A stretch of 64,000 bases of DNA, taken from contig JAFLCB010000009.1 of the NCBI GenBank assembly GCA_017302795.1, positions 124,001 to 188,000 on the forward strand, in the 5' to 3' direction. Under the pieces are notes generated by a model that was not told the DNA's origin, did not search any database, and saw only the letters and a list, made by a program, of their open reading frames with translations. Positions 25,215 through 34,427 of the stretch are shown piece after piece; position 1 is the first letter of the stretch; each line of letters begins with the position of its first letter. The stretch is from Deltaproteobacteria bacterium. GTDB lineage: Bacteria > Bdellovibrionota > Bdellovibrionia > Bdellovibrionales > JAMPXM01. Both the position numbers and the translations under genes were made by a program.

Positions 25215-26590
25215 AAAGTTTTTCCGCTCGCGAGAGCTTTCGCCAGTACATCATGCCCAAGCCAGACGACTGGTCGTTCGCAATTGAATGAGTCGTGGTA
25301 CATCACATGCCCGGTGGCGCGGAAAACCTGTTCGGAAAGCACGCTTGTCATAAGATGCTTTTCGTCTCGATGTTGGGAAAACAAAGTCTCACTTGCATTC
25401 AGCATCTTTTCCATTTGTGGGCCAGAATTGTTTTGCGGCCACTTGTCGAATTCAGAATGGCGCTGAATCAATTCGCTGTGAATGTAGGCCTTTGTGAAAT
25501 CCATGAGTTGCTGGACGCTGTGTTCCGGCTTTAGCAATGCTTTGCAGTCTGAAAGAACAGATTGAATTCTTTTTCTACCCTCGTCCGTAGCTGAGGCCAT
25601 GAGTTTTTCGAGCGCACCGAGAAGTGGATAGAGAGACACTTCTACCCCTAAAAATATGGAAGACGAGTTCGTCAAAATTTCGGGGCAATTGTACACGCAC
25701 GTCTTGATACCTGTTTTGGCAAAATCGATTGCGATTTTTTCAAGTCGCATCTTCGCCCATCCTTGGAAATAGGGGGTGTAGGTCTGCCACTCAAACTTGC
25801 CATCTACTAAGACCTCTGTGCCATGGTAACCGTAGGCGATATAACGAGTCGTTCCACCGCCGCGATGAATTTCTTCCCGCAGGTCTTTGGTTTCCTCTAC
25901 TAGCGTGCGGTAGGTCTCCGAGGTGACCTCATCAAAATTCATCAGCGCATATCGGCCAATTGCCGACTGGAAGAGTGTGCTTGATGGAACGTGACGATCT
26001 CCGGTCCCCTTAAACACTCGATTCATGACCGGCATTATGATTTTCGTTCTGGGAACGCCGCCGGCCATGGTGTGGCAAAAAATAACGTTCGCCCCTTTGG
26101 GGATCATCGATTTCAGCTGAGTCACATATTCTTGTACGGATTTACGAAATCGGTCGCGCCCGCGAAGTCTTGATTTTTCAATCAAGGAAAAATCAGCGGC
26201 CGCATTTTCCCATTCACTCAGTTTCACTCCTTCGAAGAAAGAATTCGGAGTCGGTCCGCCTTCAGAAGCTGGCTCTAGGTCAAAACCTGCTTCTAGGGGA
26301 ACGTTGATGAACGGTAACTTTTGTTCTTTCACCTCGGCTTCATTCAGGCGACGCAGTTGCCCGGCCAAGGGGCCAGAGGGATCTCTTCTGCCAACTGTCG
26401 AACGAATGACCGTGAGTCCATGGCGTTCGGCTTCGTCGACGATTCCATTGGCGTAGCCCCGCGCAAAAAGCTCTCCGAATACAACTAAGACATCCCCTTT
26501 TTTAAATGCCGCTGCGTTCGGCAGTTCGCGCATGGCAGGAAGGGATGAAAGTGAGAAGCTAGAAAGTGTTGGATCTGAGTTCATTTTCAT
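25211..26590 (-). CDS. Conserved 459-aa protein, possible SDR-like/FabMG-type enoyl-ACP reductase
   Basis: Seen: 459 aa, cytoplasmic. Residues about 30-55 (KKGDVLVVFGELFARGYANG, then IVDEAERHGLTVIRSTVG) look like the first strand-loop-helix of a Rossmann fold with a non-classical Gly pattern. Later blocks: GANVIFCHTMAGGVPRTK, GRYALMNFDEVTSETYRTLV, IAYGYHGTEVL. The layout reminds me of the FabMG group of enoyl-ACP reductases known from triclosan resistance screens, but I cannot confirm this without a search. Overlaps the zinc hydrolase gene (ATGA-type, 25211-25214), so the two products probably act together. Confidence 0.6.
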   Translation of the reverse strand: MKMNSDPTLSSFSLSSLPAMRELPNAAAFKKGDVLVVFGELFARGYANGIVDEAERHGLTVIRSTVGRRDPSGPLAGQLRRLNEAEVKEQKLPFINVPLEAGFDLEPASEGGPTPNSFFEGVKLSEWENAAADFSLIEKSRLRGRDRFRKSVQEYVTQLKSMIPKGANVIFCHTMAGGVPRTKIIMPVMNRVFKGTGDRHVPSSTLFQSAIGRYALMNFDEVTSETYRTLVEETKDLREEIHRGGGTTRYIAYGYHGTEVLVDGKFEWQTYTPYFQGWAKMRLEKIAIDFAKTGIKTCVYNCPEILTNSSSIFLGVEVSLYPLLGALEKLMASATDEGRKRIQSVLSDCKALLKPEHSVQQLMDFTKAYIHSELIQRHSEFDKWPQNNSGPQMEKMLNASETLFSQHRDEKHLMTSVLSEQVFRATGHVMYHDSFNCERPVVWLGHDVLAKALASGKTL

Positions 26591-26704
26591 AGGGAAACAC
26601 GGTCCTTCATGTGCACAGCGTTAGGCAAGCCGTAAATAAGAAAATGCAAGCGACGTTTTTGGGCGCTTTTGGCAGCCAAAGACCGTTGCCGGAGACCTAC
26701 ATGT

Positions 26705-26740
26705 GGTTCGATCTTGGCACTGCACTTGTAAGGTCGAACC
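26705..26740 (+). promoter_or_regulatory. Sigma-54-like promoter core inside an 11-bp inverted repeat
   Basis: Seen: GGTTCGATCTT (26705-26715) and AAGGTCGAACC (26730-26740) pair over 11 positions with one G.T. The centre reads CTTGGCACTGCACTTGTA, which fits the -24/-12 consensus (TGGCAC, N5, TTGC) except for a T in place of the -12 C. It is oriented toward the lipoprotein gene at 26783. Confidence 0.35.
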
Positions 26741-26782
26741 ATGCTCATGTCATATGGGCTACTCAGTGCCTAGGAGCAAGCC

Positions 26783-27859
26783 GTGTCGGAAATCTCTCAT
26801 CAGATCACAAAGGCCATTTTCGCATCGGCGGCAATTGGCTTTTCAGTTCTCGGATTGGCCGCATGTTCAGGCGGTAACAGCTCTCCGCAGCCGATTCAAA
26901 CGGCACCCGCAAACCAGCTAACTTCCCACATAAAACAGTGTTACACAGCGAAACTAAATGGCGCTGCTCGCACTGTGATTCGCGAAAAAATTCAAGTGTG
27001 TCGCCGGGACGCTAGCAACCAGCCGGTTGAACACGAAATCACCCCTCGCTTTCAAATGGGCCGCACCAAGGGTAATAAAATTGGTTTTCGCCAAGTCATT
27101 GCAGTGAAGCTTTCTGGTGGCTCCGCTGCTACCGAACCCGCTTCTCCCGAGCGGTTAGCGCTCGACGCAACTGCGCTCGAGTTTTTAACAAAGGGATGCG
27201 CGCCGGTCATAAATGCGATCTTCCAGCGTTCGGGGTTCGAGTCCTCGCACCGGTTTCAAGTTTATAAAGAGGGTGATCAGGTCGCTCTCTCTAGTGAAAT
27301 TTCAAAAGATGGCGCCGTGGCCGAGGAATTCGAATTTGGCGATCCAAAGCTAGTAAAGCCAGCCGCTGAAAAAGATGCGCCTGTCGTGGCCCGGCCCAAA
27401 GAAGACGACGGCGCAAAACGGGCTTACCACTTGTTATTAGAGATAAAGCTCACAAAGGAAAATGGATTGCGCCTTCACGACGAAATCGCCGATGTGGAAA
27501 GCGGCTCACTGGTAGGTTATATGCCGTCTCCATTGGGCACTCAATTCGACCCGGCTGATGACGTCCAAAGTGCGAGACTTCAATTTTGTGGTCAGTTGGC
27601 TATGCGGGTGGCCGAAAATTATGGTCTTTCCGAAGGTCGTGATTGCAAGGCGATGAGTGGCGTTGCGAGCGAAGTCGCAAAGACGACAGAGACACCTAAA
27701 GATTCAACCAAGTCTGGTGCGGCGAAGAAAACCGCTATCGGTTTAATGAAGCCCGGAAAAGCGATTTCAGATCTATCAACAGTGAAGCTTGCAAAACGGG
27801 AAATCCATGAGATCTTAACCCCCGTGTGTGGACCGCTTAAAGATCAAAAAGGACTATGA
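26783..27859 (+). CDS. Lipoprotein of unknown function
   Basis: Seen: 358 aa from a GTG at 26783 with TAGGAG 7 nt upstream. Signal peptide with lipobox LAAC, Cys28, followed by SGGN (no Asp at +2, so an outer-membrane destination is plausible). The mature part has two beta-rich blocks with several cysteines (KQCYTAKL, IQVCRRD, TKGCAPV, QFCGQLA, RDCKAM) and a Lys/Ala/Thr-rich C-terminal stretch. Its TGA overlaps the ATG of the next gene (27856-27859). I do not recognise a family. Confidence 0.7.
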   Translation: MSEISHQITKAIFASAAIGFSVLGLAACSGGNSSPQPIQTAPANQLTSHIKQCYTAKLNGAARTVIREKIQVCRRDASNQPVEHEITPRFQMGRTKGNKIGFRQVIAVKLSGGSAATEPASPERLALDATALEFLTKGCAPVINAIFQRSGFESSHRFQVYKEGDQVALSSEISKDGAVAEEFEFGDPKLVKPAAEKDAPVVARPKEDDGAKRAYHLLLEIKLTKENGLRLHDEIADVESGSLVGYMPSPLGTQFDPADDVQSARLQFCGQLAMRVAENYGLSEGRDCKAMSGVASEVAKTTETPKDSTKSGAAKKTAIGLMKPGKAISDLSTVKLAKREIHEILTPVCGPLKDQKGL

Positions 27860-28965
27860 AAGTTTTTAACGGGCGAGACTTTACCGAGCTCGAAGATGGC
27901 CGACTTGTATTTTCTCGCGAGTATCTTTTTGCGAGAGGAGTTTGCTGCGGCTCTGATTGCCTCAATTGCCCCTACAAATTTGATAAAGAGAAAAAGTCTG
28001 AAAACAGGCAGGATCTGCGTCCTGTGATCTCCATGGTACCCTCGTGGACCGAAACCCTCATCAAAGCTGGTGCAAACGTTGTCGGGCGAACACGCTTTTG
28101 TATTCATCCAGCCGACCGCGTCCAAAATATTCCCGCACTTGGCGGCACCAAGAATCTTGCGCACGGTTATGAAGAAAGTTTGAATAAGATTCTGCTCGAA
28201 CAGAAAAAATCTTCCTCACTCAAGCCGCTCGTTGTTTTGGATAAAGAGGAAAACCCGAAAGAATTTGCAACGCGATTTCTTGAGGCGGGCTGCGAGGTGT
28301 TAGCAACTGAGGTAACTTCTCTAGCTAAATTCCGGTCAGAGCTTGAAAATTTGGCGAGTCTTTTCTCGGAAAAATCAATAGCGAGCGCGGATTCTGTAGT
28401 GACAGCTTCAGTAGTCGAAGCAAATCTTTTGGGTTATGCAGATCGCCTTGAAAAAATTCTGCAACATAATGCTTCTGAAGACATTTCGGGTCACTTATCT
28501 GGTTTAAAGACGCCGACTGGTTTTGGAGAAGCGCTAATCAAAGATTCCCATTCGAAATCTTCAGCAGACTTGGTGGAGACCTATAGGCGCCTTCAGGACG
28601 GGGAGCAGCAGTTAACCTATATCATTTGGAAATCACCATGGATGTGTGTCGGAGCAGGTACCTTCATTGAATCTGTTTTGAATTGGCTTTTTCGGGGCAA
28701 TAAAGTTCTTTGGACTGGAAAAAATCAAGGACCGAAGTACCCAGAATTTGATTTTTCTGACGTCCCTCCTAGCACCTTTTTTGTTTATTCGTCGGAACCA
28801 TACCCCTTCGAAAAAGAATTCGCCCGATTGCCCCCTGGCGTACTCGTTGATGGCGAGAAAATCAGTTGGTTCGGAATCAGGGCAATTCGCTATCTCGAGA
28901 ATGTTGTCGGCGATCTATACACAGGCCCAAAAGTGGCATACAGCGACGAATCCAAGCCTATTTAG
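27856..28965 (+). CDS. DUF5522 plus BtuF-like (helical-backbone metal receptor) fusion protein
   Basis: Seen: 369 aa without signal peptide. The N-terminal 42 residues carry the DUF5522 signature: REYLFARGVCCGSDCLNCPY, with four cysteines (30, 31, 35, 38) suited to metal binding. From residue 56 on, the protein follows cobalamin/siderophore-binding periplasmic proteins of the BtuF type (VISMVPSWTETLIKAGANVVGRTRFC, IPALGGTKN, then LTYIIWKSPWMCVGAGTFIE). Those usually are exported; this one is not. Known: free-standing BtuF-like proteins of this sort exist in genomes without a vitamin B12 ABC transporter. Inference: a cytoplasmic corrinoid or metal-binding sensor or chaperone. Start overlaps the lipoprotein stop. 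Confidence 0.8.
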   Translation: MKVFNGRDFTELEDGRLVFSREYLFARGVCCGSDCLNCPYKFDKEKKSENRQDLRPVISMVPSWTETLIKAGANVVGRTRFCIHPADRVQNIPALGGTKNLAHGYEESLNKILLEQKKSSSLKPLVVLDKEENPKEFATRFLEAGCEVLATEVTSLAKFRSELENLASLFSEKSIASADSVVTASVVEANLLGYADRLEKILQHNASEDISGHLSGLKTPTGFGEALIKDSHSKSSADLVETYRRLQDGEQQLTYIIWKSPWMCVGAGTFIESVLNWLFRGNKVLWTGKNQGPKYPEFDFSDVPPSTFFVYSSEPYPFEKEFARLPPGVLVDGEKISWFGIRAIRYLENVVGDLYTGPKVAYSDESKPI

Positions 28966-29107
28966 GCCCACGAGCCAGCGTCTTAATGTTGGACAGGGGC
29001 ATAAAAACCTTCATTGTTACGATACTTTAGGTTGACCTCGCAGGGTTCATTAACCAGCCGCTCACGAAGAATGTTTTTTGAATGTTGAGGAGTGAGGCAG
29101 GTGGGGC

Positions 29108-30334
29108 ATGTTCCGAGCACTCCGAAATCCAATCTTGTTTAAAGCGGCGGAAATGGCTGTCGCGTTTGCGGTACTTCAAACAGGATCGGTTGCATTTGCT
29201 GAGGGACCGAAGGACGAGGCAGGCGTAGGCGAAGCTCGCGGTGAACTTTCCACTACTCGGAATTCTGATTCCTCTTGGCGCAAGTCAGTGGATACTAAGT
29301 CTGCCTACAAGCTTAGTTCTGGATTCGATTCGTTTGCCAACGATCGAGAACAATCCCAGTTTTTCGGAATGACAGCAGCTGCCGATTTTAGAGCCCAGCT
29401 TCTGACCGGCCTTTCTTTCCGCACGAAAGCAGGTGCCACGCTTTCGTCGGGCTACGCACAGTCGCGTTTCGGCGATAACGTAGGCCGGTCGAGCGTCTGG
29501 TTCGAAGAGGCAGTCTTAAACCTACGAGTTGTAAATTCGCAGGCAGCCCGAGCCTACTTGAACGCCGGGGCTTTGAATCAAGGGGACCTTGGAATGCGGC
29601 TCCTTGTGGATCGCCAACCGTTTCCTGGAGTCAGGGAAGCAATGGTGTTCGGCTCAAAGGAGAGTGTTCAGGTGAAGATCTGGGCTCAGCAAACCATCCC
29701 GACATCGAAGACTCTATCGACCAAGACGATCGATGCGGAAGTGACGCCAGTTTTTACGACAGAAACAATCGAGTTAAAACTAAGGCCAAGTGATCGAATT
29801 CAATTGAGCGGCTTTCTAACTCATTTTTCTTTTCACAATCTCCCTTCAGCCGTCGCCCTCGAAAGCCAAGTCTACGGGAACACCGTTTTAGAAACCGGGC
29901 CGAACACTGCGCGTTTCAAATATGCCTTTGACGGGATCGGTGCTGGCGGGTCTGCCTATTTCCAACTGGCTAGAAATCTTGGTTGGCAGGTTGGTGGCTA
30001 CGTTCTGCAAAACGGCCAAGCGCCAGAGGGGTTCCAAAACGCGCAGGTTGTAAGAACGAATCTAACGATTGGTCTTGCTGAAGATATCGATTTGATTCCA
30101 TCAGCCTCCATGTTTTTCAGCGAAGATGATGTTGCTCCAGGCTTCTACAATGACGCTTATGTTGGCCACAATAACCGTCAGGGCTATTCGGGCGCTATGG
30201 AAGTTTTTTTCCAGCGTCAACGATTCAAGTTGAGAGCTGAGTTTACAGACTCAGACGTCATCAATTTTAATATCAATCAATCGCGACAGCAGACCCTTTC
30301 CATCGGATTCGAGACATTCTATGAAATTTTCTAA
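29108..30334 (+). CDS. Outer-membrane beta-barrel protein candidate
   Basis: Seen: 408 aa. A signal peptide ends near residue 31 (SVAFAEGP). The rest has alternating polar/hydrophobic strands (TGLSFRTKAGATLSSGYAQS, TIELKLRPSDRIQLSGFLTH, FKLRAEFTDSDVINFNI) and ends in FETFYEIF, with the aromatic C-terminal residue that directs proteins to the BAM complex. Inference: a porin- or alginate-export-like barrel of about 16-18 strands. Its 3' end overlaps the next gene by 14 bp, so it should work with the 1358-aa lipoprotein. Preceded by a GAGG-containing leader. Specific family not recognised. Confidence 0.7.
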   Translation: MFRALRNPILFKAAEMAVAFAVLQTGSVAFAEGPKDEAGVGEARGELSTTRNSDSSWRKSVDTKSAYKLSSGFDSFANDREQSQFFGMTAAADFRAQLLTGLSFRTKAGATLSSGYAQSRFGDNVGRSSVWFEEAVLNLRVVNSQAARAYLNAGALNQGDLGMRLLVDRQPFPGVREAMVFGSKESVQVKIWAQQTIPTSKTLSTKTIDAEVTPVFTTETIELKLRPSDRIQLSGFLTHFSFHNLPSAVALESQVYGNTVLETGPNTARFKYAFDGIGAGGSAYFQLARNLGWQVGGYVLQNGQAPEGFQNAQVVRTNLTIGLAEDIDLIPSASMFFSEDDVAPGFYNDAYVGHNNRQGYSGAMEVFFQRQRFKLRAEFTDSDVINFNINQSRQQTLSIGFETFYEIF

Positions 30335-33300
30335 AGCTGGTCTTAGTCTAAGTCATGCGATGTCAGCACTTCGAGATATAGCGATCTACGCTGTGTTCAT
30401 AGTAACTTTGGTTCTTGCTGGTTGCATGAAGCCCGGCTCGCGAGCGACGGATCCAAATGCCGATTTTTCGGATCCTACAAAATCTAACCTCAATCAAGCA
30501 GCAGCGACGTTTTATAATGAAGAGGTAACTGGTTCAGCCATCGTGACTCAAAATCTTCCAGGATTTTCGATTCCCTCTGAAAAATTATTTTCGTTCAAAA
30601 CCTGCATTTTTGATAAGCGCACGCGAGAAGCAATAAAAGGGCACTCGTTCGTTGTAAAGGGTGGGGCAACGGACATCCAGGCTCGAAGCGAAGAATCGGG
30701 TTGCATCAATTGGTCCGAGAAAATTGCCTACGATGGCGTCGCGGATGCGAAGTACATCCCAATCAAACGAACCATTTATGCGACCGGAATGCATAGCGGA
30801 GCGCGAGAGCTTTCGCTTTGTGTTAATCCATGGAATTACGACGGTTCAGAGGCTGTTCGTGACTGCGCTCGACGTCCAGTTCCGGACGACATGCTCGTGG
30901 CGTCTACGGAAGTTTCTTCGTACTTAAAGGGACTCTCAAAGTCAGGAGAGAAGACTCCGCGTCACCTCTGGATCGACGATTTACGTATGAACTCAGTTCA
31001 TAACCCAGGTGGCTCCGATGGAGCTATGATCGACTTCAGTATTTCGATTGGACCGAAAGTTCTGATGCGAAATATCAAAGGCGATGAAGATCCGATGACG
31101 TTGAAAGACGGTCTGTTTACCGTTCAACTTTGGATCGTCGCGAAGACAGGGATCAAAGACAGTCGTTGCACGGTCATCAGTAAATCTGAACCTACGATGG
31201 AATTAGCTATGGTCGCAGGTCGATTGCGTGAAGAACTCAAAATGAAAGTTCGGTACATGAGTACCTACGGTCAGTTAGAGCTTGTCGGTACCGTCAAACC
31301 AAAAGCTGGCCCCAATGCGATTCGTCCCTACGATGGCGTCTGGACACTTGGTGACCACACAGGACTTCTTGGAATGAAGTGGGGCTTCGAGCGTCCACCA
31401 GCCTATAAAAGTGCGCCCGGTGAATTTAGCGCGAAAAAGTATGTCGAAAGCTGCATCGACATCTCTGACGGTGTTAAGGAAGCTGATGCCATAAAGCTTA
31501 TTGGTTCGAAGTCTTCAAAAACTATCGACTTACCGAAGGGCACACCAGAAACCGTGTTTGCCGGTGGTTCACTTAAAAAATTAAGCACGGGTCCCGACGG
31601 CAAGATTCGAATCGAAGTTCCTTCACCCTTGGTGAAAAGCGCAATAGGCGCGTCCGACGCGGATAAGGCGAGACTATCACCGAAGTTCATTGATGTAGAT
31701 GCAGACCTCATGAGGGACGATTGCGTGGATCAACGTGATCTCCCGCGGCTGTTCCCTATTGATAATGCAAAAGCACCGATCAATCCTGGCCCAGATATTT
31801 TGACTTGTATCAATAAGGCGATACAGCCGGGAATGACCAAAGTTGAGCAGTTCGAATTCAGTCCTGTTGATGTTCGACCGGAACCCATCTTGGATCCCGT
31901 CAATAGTGAAACCACTGTTGATCGTACAATCAAATTTCGGGTCATATCCCGGGTCACTAATCCAATGGCACAGAACGCTGCCGTTCGCGATATGGATTTT
32001 ACTGTCGAAACCGATTCGGGAACCACAAACGTCAGAACGAACCATCTCGGAGATTTGATTTTCAACGATATGATTGATCATCTTTACTATCAGCCTGAGC
32101 GCTTTATGATAAAGCTGGTCAAAATCTCTCATCCATCCGGCTTTTCAAAACGACTGGCAATCGTTCTTGTTCCTTGGGATAACAACGGTTTTCAGTTTGC
32201 TCGGGACATTCGCGGTTTAACTAAACAAACCATCGCACAAATGAATTTGGTGCCGCGTCCGGCGTCACAAATGCTGATCACTGGATACAACTGGGGCACG
32301 ATTGGTTTTCGCTACCAGGTCGATAATTATCTTTCTTTAAAAATTTTCAAACAATTCATGTTGGCTCTTGAGCCTCGCGCGCTTCGCTATAGCAGTTTCA
32401 CTCATGGTCGAATGGCGAACGAACCGCTTCGCGATGGTCTTTACCTTATGAAGGTAGCCGTTCAAAAGGATTACCAGCCACTTGGTGGCGGAGCACAAGA
32501 GTTCATCACCGGGATTCGAACGCTTGTCCCTGTGAGAGCCGGTAAAATTGTCGTTCCTGTTGAAATGATGTTCAGAGACTTTAAAGTTCTGAAGCTTCGA
32601 AGCAACCTCTTGATTGAACTTGAGACGATTGATGAGCGGAAGCTTCCGATCGAAATCCGACAAGCTGCATTCAGTCTTCAGCAAGAATCTAAAAATGCGG
32701 ATAGCCGATCGGAACACTTGGTTAAGTTAGAATCGGAATTCTACAACATCGTTTACAACAAGACGAAAGTTAAAATGGCGCCGCTGGATTCTTACGTTGA
32801 TCGGACGTCTGGCCTTGCGGCAAGAACCTTTGTCGGCGCTGTTGTTCCCTATTCAAACGGGTTCAATGCCGCAGTCCGCGCGACTGATGAGCTTCTGGAA
32901 GTCAGTTGCCCGACTGGCAATACGGTTGATTGTGATGAACTTAAATCCAACGATGATATTCCGCCTTCGGAACGCAGCGAACGCGCGAAACTTTATGGCG
33001 ATATCAAGCATCTTTACCGAATGTCAGTGACGCGGCTTTTAGAACGTCAAGCTGTTCTTGAGGCGAAATATGTTAAAGAAATGCACGAGAAAACCAGAAT
33101 GTCTGAGCTTCTCCACGTTGGAAATTTAGAATATCTTGCGCTCACCAACGAGCAGGAGTTCGTTCAACAAGCGCTCAAGATGGATCCTAAGCTTGCAACT
33201 AGTAACAAAATTCTTACACCAGGTGCAGGTTACAAAACTTTTGCAGATCAGTTCACGCGATTTGAACCACAAGACAAGTTCGAGGCGGTTCATCTTAGAG

Positions 33301-34397
33301 GCTACTATACAATCCTCAACCCGAATTGGTCGATGGGTTCAATGGCGTGGGCGACTCCGCCCCCGCGAAGGCCGACGAAAGCGCAGATGCTTGAAGAGTT
33401 TAAATCCAATTTGTTTGATTCCGGACAATTGACTCGGGAACAGTCGATCAAAACTTGCGTCTTCTTGATGGAAAATCTCATGCTGCGCGCTAATCCAGAT
33501 GCAGAGAAGGCAATGAGCTTCGGCCAGCGAGGGATGTCGAGCATGGCGCGAAAAGAGTTGAACGCGTCTTGTCTATTCGAAAACATCCTTCAGGTGGAGC
33601 GAAAACTTCGCGTCTTTAAGCTTTATGATTTTGAACGTGGTGGCGGAAATTTAATGGCGCTTAACGTTGGCGCTAACTCTTCGTTTGATCGCAGCGAAGG
33701 GTTTTCGTTTAGTTACGGTCTCAACGCTGGCGGGCTAGCGTCGGGTGCCATCGGCCTTGTCTCTGGCGGAGCCTCGAAATTTCTTGATTTACTAGGCGTA
33801 AGCATTGGAATTTCAAAGTCAACGTCCGGCGGTACCTCAATCGGATCTTCGGTTGCTGGCTCCGCAACCATCGGGGTTGAACTTCGACGGATGGATTTAA
33901 CGATGGGGGCTTTCGAGCGTTGCACAGTTGTTCGTCTTAGTCCGCAAATAGCACAGTCAACACGATCAAAGCTGATGATTTATATGCGAAATATTCCGAA
34001 AAATGATCTTCAAGAGCACGTATCGCGCGGAATGATGATCTGTGAGGGCTTTGAACGAAAAGAACCGCTGAAAGTAGCCGAACGCTATTATCAGTTTTCG
34101 CAGTCGATTGGCGACGAAGTCATTAACGATCCAACTGACATCAACAACCAACCGTACTTGTTTGGTTTACGTGGCCGTGGCGATTACGTTAGATTTATCC
34201 GTACCATTGAAGCCCGACCGACATCCGTGTGGAAGCTTGACCAAGACGTATCTGTCGGCGAGTTGGCAAACGATAGGCTGATGGCAATTTTTGGTGAGGC
34301 GACGCCCACATATCCAGGGGTCTTGTCGATCGAACCCAATGTTGTGACGACGCTGAAACCAATTATGCATACCAAAGATCTGCCAGCGAAAAAATAG
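30321..34397 (+). CDS. Giant (1358-aa) lipoprotein of unknown function
   Basis: Seen: 1358 aa. The signal peptide ends in a lipobox LAGC (Cys35). The ATG at 30321 lies inside the barrel gene. The N-terminal half (40-660) looks like several beta-sandwich domains with paired cysteines (KTCIFDKR/SGCINWSE; NPWNYDG...RDCARR). The middle (about 780-950) is helical and charged. Residues about 1110-1190 are Gly/Ser-rich and amphipathic (YGLNAGGLASGAIGLVSGG, SIGSSVAGSATIGVEL), like membrane-inserting hairpin segments. Inference: a surface or periplasmic scaffold that pairs with the barrel encoded just upstream, perhaps for secretion or adhesion. No known family recognised. Confidence 0.7.
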   Translation: MKFSKAGLSLSHAMSALRDIAIYAVFIVTLVLAGCMKPGSRATDPNADFSDPTKSNLNQAAATFYNEEVTGSAIVTQNLPGFSIPSEKLFSFKTCIFDKRTREAIKGHSFVVKGGATDIQARSEESGCINWSEKIAYDGVADAKYIPIKRTIYATGMHSGARELSLCVNPWNYDGSEAVRDCARRPVPDDMLVASTEVSSYLKGLSKSGEKTPRHLWIDDLRMNSVHNPGGSDGAMIDFSISIGPKVLMRNIKGDEDPMTLKDGLFTVQLWIVAKTGIKDSRCTVISKSEPTMELAMVAGRLREELKMKVRYMSTYGQLELVGTVKPKAGPNAIRPYDGVWTLGDHTGLLGMKWGFERPPAYKSAPGEFSAKKYVESCIDISDGVKEADAIKLIGSKSSKTIDLPKGTPETVFAGGSLKKLSTGPDGKIRIEVPSPLVKSAIGASDADKARLSPKFIDVDADLMRDDCVDQRDLPRLFPIDNAKAPINPGPDILTCINKAIQPGMTKVEQFEFSPVDVRPEPILDPVNSETTVDRTIKFRVISRVTNPMAQNAAVRDMDFTVETDSGTTNVRTNHLGDLIFNDMIDHLYYQPERFMIKLVKISHPSGFSKRLAIVLVPWDNNGFQFARDIRGLTKQTIAQMNLVPRPASQMLITGYNWGTIGFRYQVDNYLSLKIFKQFMLALEPRALRYSSFTHGRMANEPLRDGLYLMKVAVQKDYQPLGGGAQEFITGIRTLVPVRAGKIVVPVEMMFRDFKVLKLRSNLLIELETIDERKLPIEIRQAAFSLQQESKNADSRSEHLVKLESEFYNIVYNKTKVKMAPLDSYVDRTSGLAARTFVGAVVPYSNGFNAAVRATDELLEVSCPTGNTVDCDELKSNDDIPPSERSERAKLYGDIKHLYRMSVTRLLERQAVLEAKYVKEMHEKTRMSELLHVGNLEYLALTNEQEFVQQALKMDPKLATSNKILTPGAGYKTFADQFTRFEPQDKFEAVHLRGYYTILNPNWSMGSMAWATPPPRRPTKAQMLEEFKSNLFDSGQLTREQSIKTCVFLMENLMLRANPDAEKAMSFGQRGMSSMARKELNASCLFENILQVERKLRVFKLYDFERGGGNLMALNVGANSSFDRSEGFSFSYGLNAGGLASGAIGLVSGGASKFLDLLGVSIGISKSTSGGTSIGSSVAGSATIGVELRRMDLTMGAFERCTVVRLSPQIAQSTRSKLMIYMRNIPKNDLQEHVSRGMMICEGFERKEPLKVAERYYQFSQSIGDEVINDPTDINNQPYLFGLRGRGDYVRFIRTIEARPTSVWKLDQDVSVGELANDRLMAIFGEATPTYPGVLSIEPNVVTTLKPIMHTKDLPAKK

Positions 34398-34404
34398 TTT
34401 CAAG

Positions 34405-34427
34405 AAGCTTCTCGCAAAAGAAGCTTT
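34405..34427. terminator. Hairpin between convergent genes
   Basis: Seen: a perfect 8-bp stem AAGCTTCT (34405-34412) / AGAAGCTT (34419-34426) with loop CGCAAA, between the stop of the giant lipoprotein gene and the stop of waaA. Plus-strand tail is short (TTC); on the minus strand TTTTTT follows after about 15 nt. Likely bidirectional terminator. Confidence 0.5.
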
